Of a DNA stretch of 64,000 nucleotides, positions 26,481 through 34,034 are shown piece after piece. The stretch is from Winogradskyella wichelsiae. Lineage in GTDB: Bacteria; Bacteroidota; Bacteroidia; Flavobacteriales; Flavobacteriaceae. A program made the translations under genes and the position numbers. The stretch is from positions 248,001-312,000 of the forward strand of contig NZ_JABFDJ010000004.1 in the NCBI RefSeq assembly GCF_013403925.1, given 5' to 3'. The notes under the pieces are model-generated. The model saw only the letters and a program-made list of their open reading frames with translations, was not told the DNA's origin and did no database searches. The stretch's first letter is position 1; every line of letters starts with the position of its first letter.

Positions 26481-27104
26481 ATGAAAACAATCATCACCGC
26501 TTTATTATTTGTACTAGCTACCGTAACGCAAACACAAACAGATTTTGAAAAAGGAATGACAAAGGCTTTTAAACTTTGGGAACAGGGTGAAATAGACAAA
26601 GCCGAAAATATGTTTGAGCGCATAGCAAAAGCAGAACCAAAGGAATGGCTGCCTGATTATTACATTGCTCAAATTAATAGTCTAAAAAGCTGGGGAGAAA
26701 AAGATGAAGTAGTCTTAAAAGCTCAACTAGATAAGGCGCAAGCGCATTTAGATACTGCAATGCTTAAAAGTGAAAATAACGCGGAATTATTGGTAATGCA
26801 AGCTTATATTTTAACCAATTGGGTTGCTTTTGATGGTATGACTTATGGTATGAAGTATAGCGCAAAAATATCGGAATTGTATGCAAAAGCAACACTTATA
26901 GATGCTATAAACCCAAGAGTTGCTTTTGGTAAAGCAGAGTGGGCAATGGGAAGCGCAAAATACTTTGGAAAAGATACAGCACCTTATTGTAAGGCGATTA
27001 AAGCTTCTGTTAAACTTTTTGATACCTTTAATCCAAAGAGTGCACTTCATCCAAACTGGGGCAAAGAACGTGCAATAGCTGTATCAAAGCAATGTAAAGC
27101 TTAA
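26481..27104 (+). CDS. Exported protein with TPR-like repeats
   Basis: 207 residues. Signal peptide about 1-18. FKLWEQGEIDKAENMFERIAKAEPKEWLPDYYIAQINSL reads as a TPR pair, and a second helical block follows (AQAHLDTAMLKSENNAELLVMQAYILTNW). It sits 18 bases after the DUF2141 gene and 6 bases before the LytS kinase, so it is in their operon. I do not recognise a defined function. Confidence 0.65.
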   Translation: MKTIITALLFVLATVTQTQTDFEKGMTKAFKLWEQGEIDKAENMFERIAKAEPKEWLPDYYIAQINSLKSWGEKDEVVLKAQLDKAQAHLDTAMLKSENNAELLVMQAYILTNWVAFDGMTYGMKYSAKISELYAKATLIDAINPRVAFGKAEWAMGSAKYFGKDTAPYCKAIKASVKLFDTFNPKSALHPNWGKERAIAVSKQCKA

Positions 27105-27110
27105 TAGCAT

Positions 27111-28463
27111 ATGAAAAAGTCATTAAAAAAAATACTTTTAACGTTCGGAATTGGGACTGTGGTTTATGTTGTAGGGAATTTAATTTCCTCAGGTTTTCAA
27201 TACAAAACGATTAATGACTTTTTAATTGACTTTGGGTTTTATCAACTGTATGCCTTTGTTTTAGGGTATTCAAATATGGCGTTTTTCGCCTATATGGGAA
27301 GTCGTGAATGGAAAACTGATGATACCATAAAACGTTTAATTTATGGAATTATAGGAAGTACAACACTTACGCTAATTGGCTTGTTCTTTATAAGAGTTTT
27401 TACAGCGACCGTGATTTATGATTTAGAGTTAAAGTCGTTTTTAAGCCGTGAATCTTGGCGTGGCTATACTTTTGGTCTGTGGGTTACTATAGTTATAGTT
27501 ACTGTTTTCCATTTGGTTTATTACTATAATCGCTATCAGAAAAACAAAATTAAAGAACAAAAGGTTATCGCAGGTACGGCAAGTGCCAAGTTTGATGCTT
27601 TAAAAAATCAATTAGATCCACATTTTTTATTTAATAGTTTAAATGTATTAACGAGTTTAATTGAAGAAAACCCTGTTAATGCTCAGAAATTTACAACATC
27701 ATTATCTAAGGTTTATCGCTATGTTTTAGAGCAAAAAAGTAAAGAATTAGTTACTGTAGATGAAGAATTAAAATTTGCAAGAACCTATATGTCGCTTTTA
27801 AAAATGCGATTTGAAGATAGTATCATTTTCGAAATTCCGGATAAAGCATCCAATCCTGAAAATAAAGTTGTGCCATTATCCTTGCAATTACTTTTGGAAA
27901 ATGCAGTAAAACATAACATGGTAACTTCTACAAAACCATTACATATTATAATTTATGAAGATGGAGATAATTTGGTGGTAATGAATAATCTTCAACTTAA
28001 ACAAATTGTAAAAAAAAGTAGTGGCGTTGGTTTAGAAAATATTGAACAGCGGTACGCGCTGCTTACCAATAAAAAAGTGCAAATTAATCAAAGAGAAAAA
28101 GATTTTGCAGTAGCTATACCTATGCTAAAAAAACAAGTTACAGTTATGAGAAGTATAGAAAAATCGCAAGTACGTATTAATGACCATTATGTAAAAGCTC
28201 GTAAGCGTGTAGAAGAGTTAAAAGCTTTTTACTACAGTTTAGTGTCTTATTGTTTAGTTATTCCTTTTTTAATTTTTATTTGGTACAAATACTCTTATTA
28301 TACCATTCAATGGTTTTGGTTCCCGATGGCAGGTTGGGGAATTGGTTTAGCATTTCAAGCTTATAAAGTTTTTGTAAATGATGGAACTTTCGGTTCTAAA
28401 TGGGAAGAACGAAAAATTGAAGAATACCTGCGTAAAGAAGAGGAAACTAAACGTTGGAATTAA
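27111..28463 (+). CDS. LytS-type histidine kinase with C-terminal 2TM domain
   Basis: 450 residues. Four hydrophobic segments cover about 10-135. The His_kinase domain follows, with phospho-acceptor His171 in LKNQLDPHFLFNSLNVLTSLIE. The HATPase part has LLLENAVKHN and SSGVGLENIEQRY. After about 345 comes a 2TM domain (YVKARKRVEELKAFYYSLVSYCLV ... FGSKWEERKIEEYL) of the kind also encoded separately by the next two genes. The kinase is therefore sandwiched between two membrane modules. It is paired with the LytTR regulator at 29200. Confidence 0.9.
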   Translation: MKKSLKKILLTFGIGTVVYVVGNLISSGFQYKTINDFLIDFGFYQLYAFVLGYSNMAFFAYMGSREWKTDDTIKRLIYGIIGSTTLTLIGLFFIRVFTATVIYDLELKSFLSRESWRGYTFGLWVTIVIVTVFHLVYYYNRYQKNKIKEQKVIAGTASAKFDALKNQLDPHFLFNSLNVLTSLIEENPVNAQKFTTSLSKVYRYVLEQKSKELVTVDEELKFARTYMSLLKMRFEDSIIFEIPDKASNPENKVVPLSLQLLLENAVKHNMVTSTKPLHIIIYEDGDNLVVMNNLQLKQIVKKSSGVGLENIEQRYALLTNKKVQINQREKDFAVAIPMLKKQVTVMRSIEKSQVRINDHYVKARKRVEELKAFYYSLVSYCLVIPFLIFIWYKYSYYTIQWFWFPMAGWGIGLAFQAYKVFVNDGTFGSKWEERKIEEYLRKEEETKRWN

Positions 28464-28474
28464 TTTATTGAATT

Positions 28475-28795
28475 ATGAAAATAGATAACTCAGATTTAAA
28501 ATATTTGAAAGCAAAGAAGAAAGTTGAAAAACTAAAAGCTTTCTACACACATCTTTCGGTTTATTTTATTGTTAATACGTCTATTTCTGGTATTAAGATT
28601 ATAAGTTATATGAACAATGGAAAAAGTTTTATGGAAGCTTTTTTTGAATTATCTACCTCAATGTCATGGTTAATTTGGGGAGTTGCCATTGTGTTGCATG
28701 GCCTTTCTGCATTTGACATTTTGGTGTTTTTTGGTGAAGAATGGAGAGAGCGAAAAATTAAAAAGTTGATGGATGATGAATTGTCTAATAATTAA
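28475..28795 (+). CDS. 2TM domain protein
   Basis: 106 residues: YLKAKKKVEKLKAFYTHLSVYFIVN, two hydrophobic helices, then FFGEEWRERKIKKLM. The N-terminal amphipathic helix and the terminal W-(E/R)-x-R-K-I motif match the C-terminal domain of the LytS-type kinase. Probably a membrane partner of the kinase (inferred). It lies 11 bases after it. Confidence 0.82.
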   Translation: MKIDNSDLKYLKAKKKVEKLKAFYTHLSVYFIVNTSISGIKIISYMNNGKSFMEAFFELSTSMSWLIWGVAIVLHGLSAFDILVFFGEEWRERKIKKLMDDELSNN

Positions 28796-28806
28796 AAAGA
28801 AATAAT

Positions 28807-29157
28807 ATGGAAAAGTATCATATAGAGTCTGATATAGAAAATGATGTTAGTATCAATTCTGATTTCAGAAAAGAAGAGGCTTATTTAAGAGCAAAGAAAA
28901 AAGTAGATGCTATAGTTGGTTTTTACTGGCATTTGGTAAGTTATGTAGTGGTAAATTTGTTTTTAATTATACTAATTGGTGTAAATTCAGAAGAGGGGTT
29001 TACAGGTTTTGGAACTTATGCTACCGCAATTTTTTGGGGAATTGGGTTATTCTTTCATTTTTTAGGAGTTTTTGGTCCAGATTTCTTTTTTGGAACCAGT
29101 TGGGAACAACGAAAAATCGATGAGTTTATACACAAAGAAGAACAGAACTGGGAATAA
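28807..29157 (+). CDS. 2TM domain protein
   Basis: 116 residues. After a variable, acidic N-terminus comes AYLRAKKKVDAIVGFYWHLVSYVVVNLFLI, two helices and FFGTSWEQRKIDEFI. It is the third 2TM copy in the operon, 11 bases from the second and 42 from the regulator. Confidence 0.82.
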   Translation: MEKYHIESDIENDVSINSDFRKEEAYLRAKKKVDAIVGFYWHLVSYVVVNLFLIILIGVNSEEGFTGFGTYATAIFWGIGLFFHFLGVFGPDFFFGTSWEQRKIDEFIHKEEQNWE

Positions 29158-29199
29158 AAATCTCTACGACTCAATAAAGAATAATATAATTTAAAGCAT

Positions 29200-29955
29200 A
29201 TGAATGTAATTATTATAGAAGACGAAAAACCATCTGCAAGACGTTTGCAGCGTATGTTGAAAGCTTTAGATATAGAAGCAGAAACGATGTTGCATTCTGT
29301 AGAGGAATCTGTAGAGTGGTTTAATAACAATGAACATCCCGATTTAATTTTCTTAGACATTCAATTGAGTGATGGATTATCTTTTGAGATTTTTGAAACT
29401 ATAGATATTAAGTCGGCCGTTATTTTTACAACAGCCTATGATGAATATGCTTTACAAGCTTTTAAACTCAATAGTATAGATTATTTATTAAAACCAATTG
29501 ACGACGATGATTTAGCAACTGCTGTAGAAAAGTACAAAGTAAGATTACCGCAAAAAAAATCTGTTACACTGGACTTTAATGATATTAAAAACCTGCTAGT
29601 TAATCCGATTGAACGAGAATATAAAAAACGTTTCTCAGTTAAAGTAGGGCAACATTTAAAACTTATTAATATAGAAGATATCGAATGCATTTATAGTGAA
29701 AATAAAGGAACCTATGCTTTTACTAATGAAGGAAGAAACTATCTTTTAGATGTTACTTTAGACCAATTAGAAAAAGAATTAGAACCAGATGTTTTTTTTA
29801 GAATCAGTAGAAAATTCTATGTAAATATTAATGCTATTAAAGATATGGTAAGTTACACCAATTCTAGATTACAAATAAAACTAAACCGTTTTAATGAGCA
29901 AAATATTATTGTAGCAAGAGAGCGTGTTAAGGATTTTAAAACCTGGTTAGAATAA
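29200..29955 (+). CDS. LytTR-family response regulator
   Basis: 251 residues. The receiver domain covers 1-120 with acidic EDE at 7-9, phospho-acceptor Asp53 in LIFLDIQ and KPI near 103. The LytTR DNA-binding domain begins at about 145 (RFSVKVGQHLKLINIEDIECIYSENKGTYAFT; FFRISRKFYVNINAI). It is the partner of the LytS-type kinase. Target sites were not identified. Confidence 0.93.
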   Translation: MNVIIIEDEKPSARRLQRMLKALDIEAETMLHSVEESVEWFNNNEHPDLIFLDIQLSDGLSFEIFETIDIKSAVIFTTAYDEYALQAFKLNSIDYLLKPIDDDDLATAVEKYKVRLPQKKSVTLDFNDIKNLLVNPIEREYKKRFSVKVGQHLKLINIEDIECIYSENKGTYAFTNEGRNYLLDVTLDQLEKELEPDVFFRISRKFYVNINAIKDMVSYTNSRLQIKLNRFNEQNIIVARERVKDFKTWLE

Positions 29956-29957
29956 GT

Positions 29958-31133
29958 TTATTGCTTATCGTCTATTCTATTATCATCAAAAGCAGATGGT
30001 AATAAAGTAGGGATAAACTTTATAAATAAAGGTAAAAGCAACATACCTCCAGGTAACATAAAAATAGCCAAACTTGGTATGGATTTAAAAATATCCATGA
30101 GTTGTGTCTGAATTTTTTTCTGCTCTTCGTCTGTTAAGTTACGTTGCGTAGATTGTGTTAATAGATACAAAGCCTCTTTGCTTTCCGATAATTCTTTAAT
30201 TAATCGTTTACTATTTCTTTTAATAAGTTTAAAAACAACTTTTGTGCTATTGTCGTAAAAACTTTGTGCTAAATTTTTAGAACTTAAAAAAGCAACATCA
30301 TGTTTATGCTCGTCGTAAAATAGATTAATATCATTTATAGATTTTACAATCACCGTGTTTTCTACATTCAGATCTATTTTTAGTTGATTTAAAAAATTCT
30401 GCTCTTCATTATCTATAACCTTGTCGGTCCAAGATGCCATACAAACTAAATCTATGACATATAGCTTCTCTAAAGGTTGATTTATAAAAGAAATTGCATC
30501 TCTATAAGTTAAAAGATCTTCATTTTTATTACGAATAGAACTTTCAAATAATCGAATAAGGTTATTATCATACTCCGATTTTTCAGACTTGTTTTCAATT
30601 ACCGAAAAAACGATCGTTTCAAGAGCAGATTCAATATTAGTAACATAAGATTTAACATCTTTTTCTTCTTTTAAAAAGCGATGGTAACCTAATACATCAA
30701 CAAACAAAAGTGCATTAATTAAGAAATAATTAAAACTTTTAGAAATGATATTGTCATCGATATGAATTCGTTTATGAATGATTTTCTCTAATAAACTATC
30801 AGCTTTTTTGTCACTAAATAAATCCTCAAAAAACGATCGTTTTTGGTCACTAATAGTCTTATAATACCGTATAAGACTCTCTGTAAATTCCTCCTCAGGC
30901 TTTTCCTTATTATATATAAAATAAAAGGTGAGTAGCAAATTAGTTTTACATCGTTCTTCTTCAGTAAGATCAAAGGGTTTCACAATATCTAATACCACCC
31001 TAATATTACTTCCGTATATAAATCCTGCACGTTTAAGATTTCTATAATACGTTTCATCCTCGGTCTGAGAATACATTGTTTCAGAAACTTCATTAAGCAA
31101 TTTTTTTATCCAGCCGTTTGCTGATGGATTCAT
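29958..31133 (-). CDS. LETM1-like (LETM1-related) protein
   Basis: 391 residues. A long helical body is followed by RNLTDEEQKKIQTQLMDIFKSIPSLAIFMLPGGMLLLPLFIKFIPTLLPSAF at about 325-380, the membrane-embedded LETM1 signature including the GGxxLLP segment. Homologues in this family are labelled LETM1-related biofilm-associated proteins; the function in bacteria is not established. It converges with the LytTR gene (2 bases apart). Confidence 0.75.
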   Translation of the reverse strand: MNPSANGWIKKLLNEVSETMYSQTEDETYYRNLKRAGFIYGSNIRVVLDIVKPFDLTEEERCKTNLLLTFYFIYNKEKPEEEFTESLIRYYKTISDQKRSFFEDLFSDKKADSLLEKIIHKRIHIDDNIISKSFNYFLINALLFVDVLGYHRFLKEEKDVKSYVTNIESALETIVFSVIENKSEKSEYDNNLIRLFESSIRNKNEDLLTYRDAISFINQPLEKLYVIDLVCMASWTDKVIDNEEQNFLNQLKIDLNVENTVIVKSINDINLFYDEHKHDVAFLSSKNLAQSFYDNSTKVVFKLIKRNSKRLIKELSESKEALYLLTQSTQRNLTDEEQKKIQTQLMDIFKSIPSLAIFMLPGGMLLLPLFIKFIPTLLPSAFDDNRIDDKQ

Positions 31134-31152
31134 AGCGTAATATTTAAAAATT

Positions 31153-31160
31153 CAAAGTTA
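31153..31160 (-). promoter_or_regulatory. -7 element for the LETM1-like gene
   Basis: TAACTTTG on the minus strand, a TAnnTTTG match, 19 bases before the start at 31133. No TTG at -33. Confidence 0.4.
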
Positions 31161-31226
31161 AATTTTTATAACGAATTATCATGAATTTATTTAGTTAACA
31201 AAATTTTAACAAAACCATCTTTCTTG

Positions 31227-31254
31227 TTTTGTCGTAGGTAGACCAGAGACAAAA
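31227..31254. promoter_or_regulatory. Symmetric dyad upstream of the DUF4331 locus (operator candidate)
   Basis: TTTTGTC (31227-31233), 3 bases, GGT, 2 bases, ACC, 3 bases, GACAAAA (31248-31254). Ten of thirteen positions in each half are complementary around one centre at 31240/31241. It ends 27 bases before the DUF4331 start. It could be a repressor or activator site, or a leader hairpin. AAC at 31213 followed by GTCG at 31231 also resembles an ECF-sigma promoter. Confidence 0.5.
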
Positions 31255-31281
31255 TAAATAATTAACTAAATCTCAAAAATT

Positions 31282-31935
31282 ATGAAAAAAACAAAAATTT
31301 TAATCGCAACAGCAGTATTAGGTATTGCTACATTCGTTGCCATTGCAGCCGATCATATTGATGCACCTGCAGTACAAGGAGGTACAAGTGACATTACAGA
31401 TTTTTATGCCTTTAGAGGAGAAGATCAATCTAACTTAGTTTTAGTTGCTAACGTACAAGGGTTATTAACACCTGGTGCAACAAGTAGTGCTTCTTTTGAT
31501 GAAAACGTTTTATTAGAATTTAATATTGATATTGATGGCGATAATGTTGAAGATTTAGTAATACAAGCAACTCCAAGAGATGGTAAAATGTATTTCTTTG
31601 GACCAACGGCTCCATCACAAACAGGTTTAAACAGTTCTATTATGTCAACATCTGCTAATGCCGGTATTGTTGATATTACAAATTACGGAGAAACTGCAAT
31701 TATTGAAGAATTTGGTGGTATGAAATTCTTTGCAGGACCAAGAGATGATCCTTTCTTTTTCGATTTCAACAAGTATACTGAAATTATTGCTGGTGATGCT
31801 TCTGGTTTTGATAATCCTGGTGACGATACATTTGCAGGAAGTAATGTATTATCTGTAGTTGTTGAAGTACCAAAATCTATGATAGGAACCTCTGGAACTA
31901 TTAATACATGGGTAGAATCTAAGAGAAAGCAATAA
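31282..31935 (+). CDS. DUF4331 protein, N-terminal half of the domain
   Basis: 217 residues. Signal peptide about 1-22 (FVAIAADHIDAP). DHIDAPAVQGGTSDITDFYAF and later FAGPRDDPFFFDFNKY are the start and middle of the DUF4331 domain. The protein stops after SVVVEVPKSMIGTSG, about halfway through the roughly 400-residue family domain. The missing half is supplied by the gene at 32061. Role is unknown. The locus with a TPR lipoprotein and a TonB receptor suggests an outer-membrane system. Confidence 0.85.
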   Translation: MKKTKILIATAVLGIATFVAIAADHIDAPAVQGGTSDITDFYAFRGEDQSNLVLVANVQGLLTPGATSSASFDENVLLEFNIDIDGDNVEDLVIQATPRDGKMYFFGPTAPSQTGLNSSIMSTSANAGIVDITNYGETAIIEEFGGMKFFAGPRDDPFFFDFNKYTEIIAGDASGFDNPGDDTFAGSNVLSVVVEVPKSMIGTSGTINTWVESKRKQ

Positions 31936-32030
31936 ATCTAAAATAGATTTAACGCATAACATTAAAACAATATTAATTTAAAAAAATAGTCACATTATAA
32001 CACCTGTATTGAAAATTAAACATGTTATAA
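31933..32030 (+). other. Two hairpins between the DUF4331 halves
   Basis: An 8-bp stem TAAATCTA/TAGATTTA at 31933-31951 starts in the stop codon. A perfect 9-bp inverted repeat ATTATAACA/TGTTATAAT (31993-32001 and 32022-32030) follows. Neither has a T-tract. They may mark an RNA processing or stability boundary. Confidence 0.45.
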
Positions 32031-32060
32031 TTGATTGAAATAACCTTAAAAAATAACAAG

Positions 32061-32636
32061 ATGAAAATCAATAATATAAAATTATTTGCTGTTGCAATTT
32101 TAGCGTCTATGACGGCTTTTAACTGTAGCAATGACGATGACAATACAACCGAACCAGAAGGACTTAACTTTACAGGAACATATGTACAAGAAGACCAAAT
32201 GGGGCGACCTGCAATTAACACGGTATTTGTAAATGATGGTATGAAAGATACTTTTAACACCACAATTCCTTCAGATATGAGTGCAGCTTTTCAAAGTGCA
32301 TTTCAAACTAAATTAGAAACTTTAAGTCCTGCTTACGATCCTGCATCTCCAGATGATGCTAATGCTTTAGGGTTTACTGCTGCACAATTTACAAGTGTAT
32401 TAGCTACAGATGTACTTACGGTATCATTAGATGCACCAACAACATTTTTTGACGGAACTAACATATTAACTGGTAGAAATTTAACAGATGATGTTATCGA
32501 TGTAGAATTAATATTAATCTTTGGTGGAGAAGAAGGACTAACTAATCCAGAATTCCCAGGTTTAACAAGCGATAATGTAGCTTCTAACGACAAAGACTTT
32601 TTAACTTCTTTCCCTTACCTAGCGTCTCCTTGGTAA
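32061..32636 (+). CDS. DUF4331 lipoprotein, C-terminal half of the domain
   Basis: 191 residues from ATG 32061, which gives a proper lipoprotein signal (lipobox TAFNC). A TTG at 32031 adds ten unlikely residues. YVQEDQMGRPAINTVFVNDGMKDTFN matches the second half of DUF4331 (MGRPxINT), and the end (LTGRNLTDDVIDVELILIFGGEEG ... DKDFLTSFPYLASPW) is its C-terminus. Being lipidated, it would sit on a membrane while the first half is soluble. Confidence 0.82.
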   Translation: MKINNIKLFAVAILASMTAFNCSNDDDNTTEPEGLNFTGTYVQEDQMGRPAINTVFVNDGMKDTFNTTIPSDMSAAFQSAFQTKLETLSPAYDPASPDDANALGFTAAQFTSVLATDVLTVSLDAPTTFFDGTNILTGRNLTDDVIDVELILIFGGEEGLTNPEFPGLTSDNVASNDKDFLTSFPYLASPW

Positions 32637-32651
32637 ATAAATTTTTAGTAG

Positions 32652-32689
32652 ACTAAAATGAGATTAATGACATCTCATTTTAGTTTATT
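32652..32689 (+). terminator. Hairpin/terminator after the DUF4331 pair
   Basis: 13-bp perfect stem (32652-32664 with 32072+600 offset = 32672-32684, ACTAAAATGAGAT and complement), 7-nt loop, then TTATTT. The T-tract is short, so read-through into the TPR gene is likely. Confidence 0.65.
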
Positions 32690-32735
32690 TGCAAATGCAT
32701 AACACACAATAATAAAATCTCAAAAACAAATTATT

Positions 32736-34013
32736 ATGCACATTAAAAACATCCTTCCCCTATTTTTATTGGCAACAATGCTGAGTTGCAATACTAAAAC
32801 AGTTACAAAAGCATCAGATTACAGCCAATACCTATCTACTAACATTAATACTCCTGATCTATTAGAAGACGTTAACTTTTGGACCAATAAAATTGAAAAT
32901 AGCTCAAGCTCTTACTCTTATTTAATAAGTAGAGCGAATGCCAACACAAAAGTATTTAATATCACAGGAGAAATCAACTATTTAATTGAAGCTGAAAAAG
33001 ATTTACTTATCGCTAATACCATTGTTAAAGATACTGATGCTGGACTTCTAAAAAACCTAGCAGGTAATTATATTTCACAACACCGCTTTAAAGAAGCATT
33101 AGCTTTATTAAAAAAGGCAGAAGCTAATGGTAAAAAATTGAATGGCACAAAAAAGATGCTATTCGATGTTCATTTAGAATTAGGAAACTACATCTATGCA
33201 GAAGCTTATTTAGATGAAATAAAAAACAATTCAAACTTTGATTACCTCATCCGTTTATCAAAATTAGAGGATCATAAAGGTAATCTTGATGGAGCTATTG
33301 AAAACATGGAAAAAGCCATGGCAATAGCAGAATCATCAAATACTAAAGGAATGAAACTTTGGTCTTATACTAATATTGCAGATTTTTATGGTCATGCAGG
33401 TGAAATAGAAAAATCATACGCTTACTATTTAAAATCTTTAGAGTTAGACCCTAATAATGCATATGCAAAAAAAGGAATCGCTTGGATCGCTTATTCTTAT
33501 GAAAATAATCCAAAAGAAGCTTTAAACATTTTAAATCATATTACTACTTATCATAATTCACCAGATTATGATTTACTAAAGGCAGAAATCGCTGAATATA
33601 AAAATGATAAAACTTTAAAATCACAATCATTAAAAAATTATTTAGCCGCCACTAACAACAAATTGTATGGTGAAATGTATAACAAGTACAGTGTTATGCT
33701 TTTTACTGATGATTTAGCTATGCCAGATCGCGCATTAGAAATAGCAAAAAAAGAAATCGAAAATAGAGCAACACCACAATCTTATGACTTATTAGCATGG
33801 AGCTATTTTAAGAAAGGTGAAATAACTAAAGCAAACAACATAATTGAAGAGTTTGTAATCGGTAAAACATTTGAACCTTCTGTTTTATACCATGTAGCAG
33901 AAATTTATAAAGCTGCAGGTAAAACAGATAAAATTCAACCTATAAAAGAAGAATTATTAGCGAGCCTTTATGAATTAGGTCCATTAATGGAACAAAAAAT
34001 AAACCAATTATAA
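32736..34013 (+). CDS. TPR-repeat lipoprotein
   Basis: 425 residues. Lipobox MLSC near residue 16. Several TPR units, for example FKEALALLKKAEANGKKL, NLDGAIENMEKAMAIAESS, EIEKSYAYYLKSLELDPNNAYAKKGIAW and EALNILNHITTYHNSPDYDLLKAEIAEY. It lies between the DUF4331 pair and the TonB receptor. A scaffold or assembly role is plausible but inferred. Confidence 0.78.
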   Translation: MHIKNILPLFLLATMLSCNTKTVTKASDYSQYLSTNINTPDLLEDVNFWTNKIENSSSSYSYLISRANANTKVFNITGEINYLIEAEKDLLIANTIVKDTDAGLLKNLAGNYISQHRFKEALALLKKAEANGKKLNGTKKMLFDVHLELGNYIYAEAYLDEIKNNSNFDYLIRLSKLEDHKGNLDGAIENMEKAMAIAESSNTKGMKLWSYTNIADFYGHAGEIEKSYAYYLKSLELDPNNAYAKKGIAWIAYSYENNPKEALNILNHITTYHNSPDYDLLKAEIAEYKNDKTLKSQSLKNYLAATNNKLYGEMYNKYSVMLFTDDLAMPDRALEIAKKEIENRATPQSYDLLAWSYFKKGEITKANNIIEEFVIGKTFEPSVLYHVAEIYKAAGKTDKIQPIKEELLASLYELGPLMEQKINQL

Positions 34014-34034
34014 ACCAACCTATACCTATCAATT

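Noticed and set aside
32031..32060. TTG start for the DUF4331 C-terminal lipoprotein
   Set aside because: It places polar residues before the signal peptide; ATG 32061 gives a normal lipoprotein signal.
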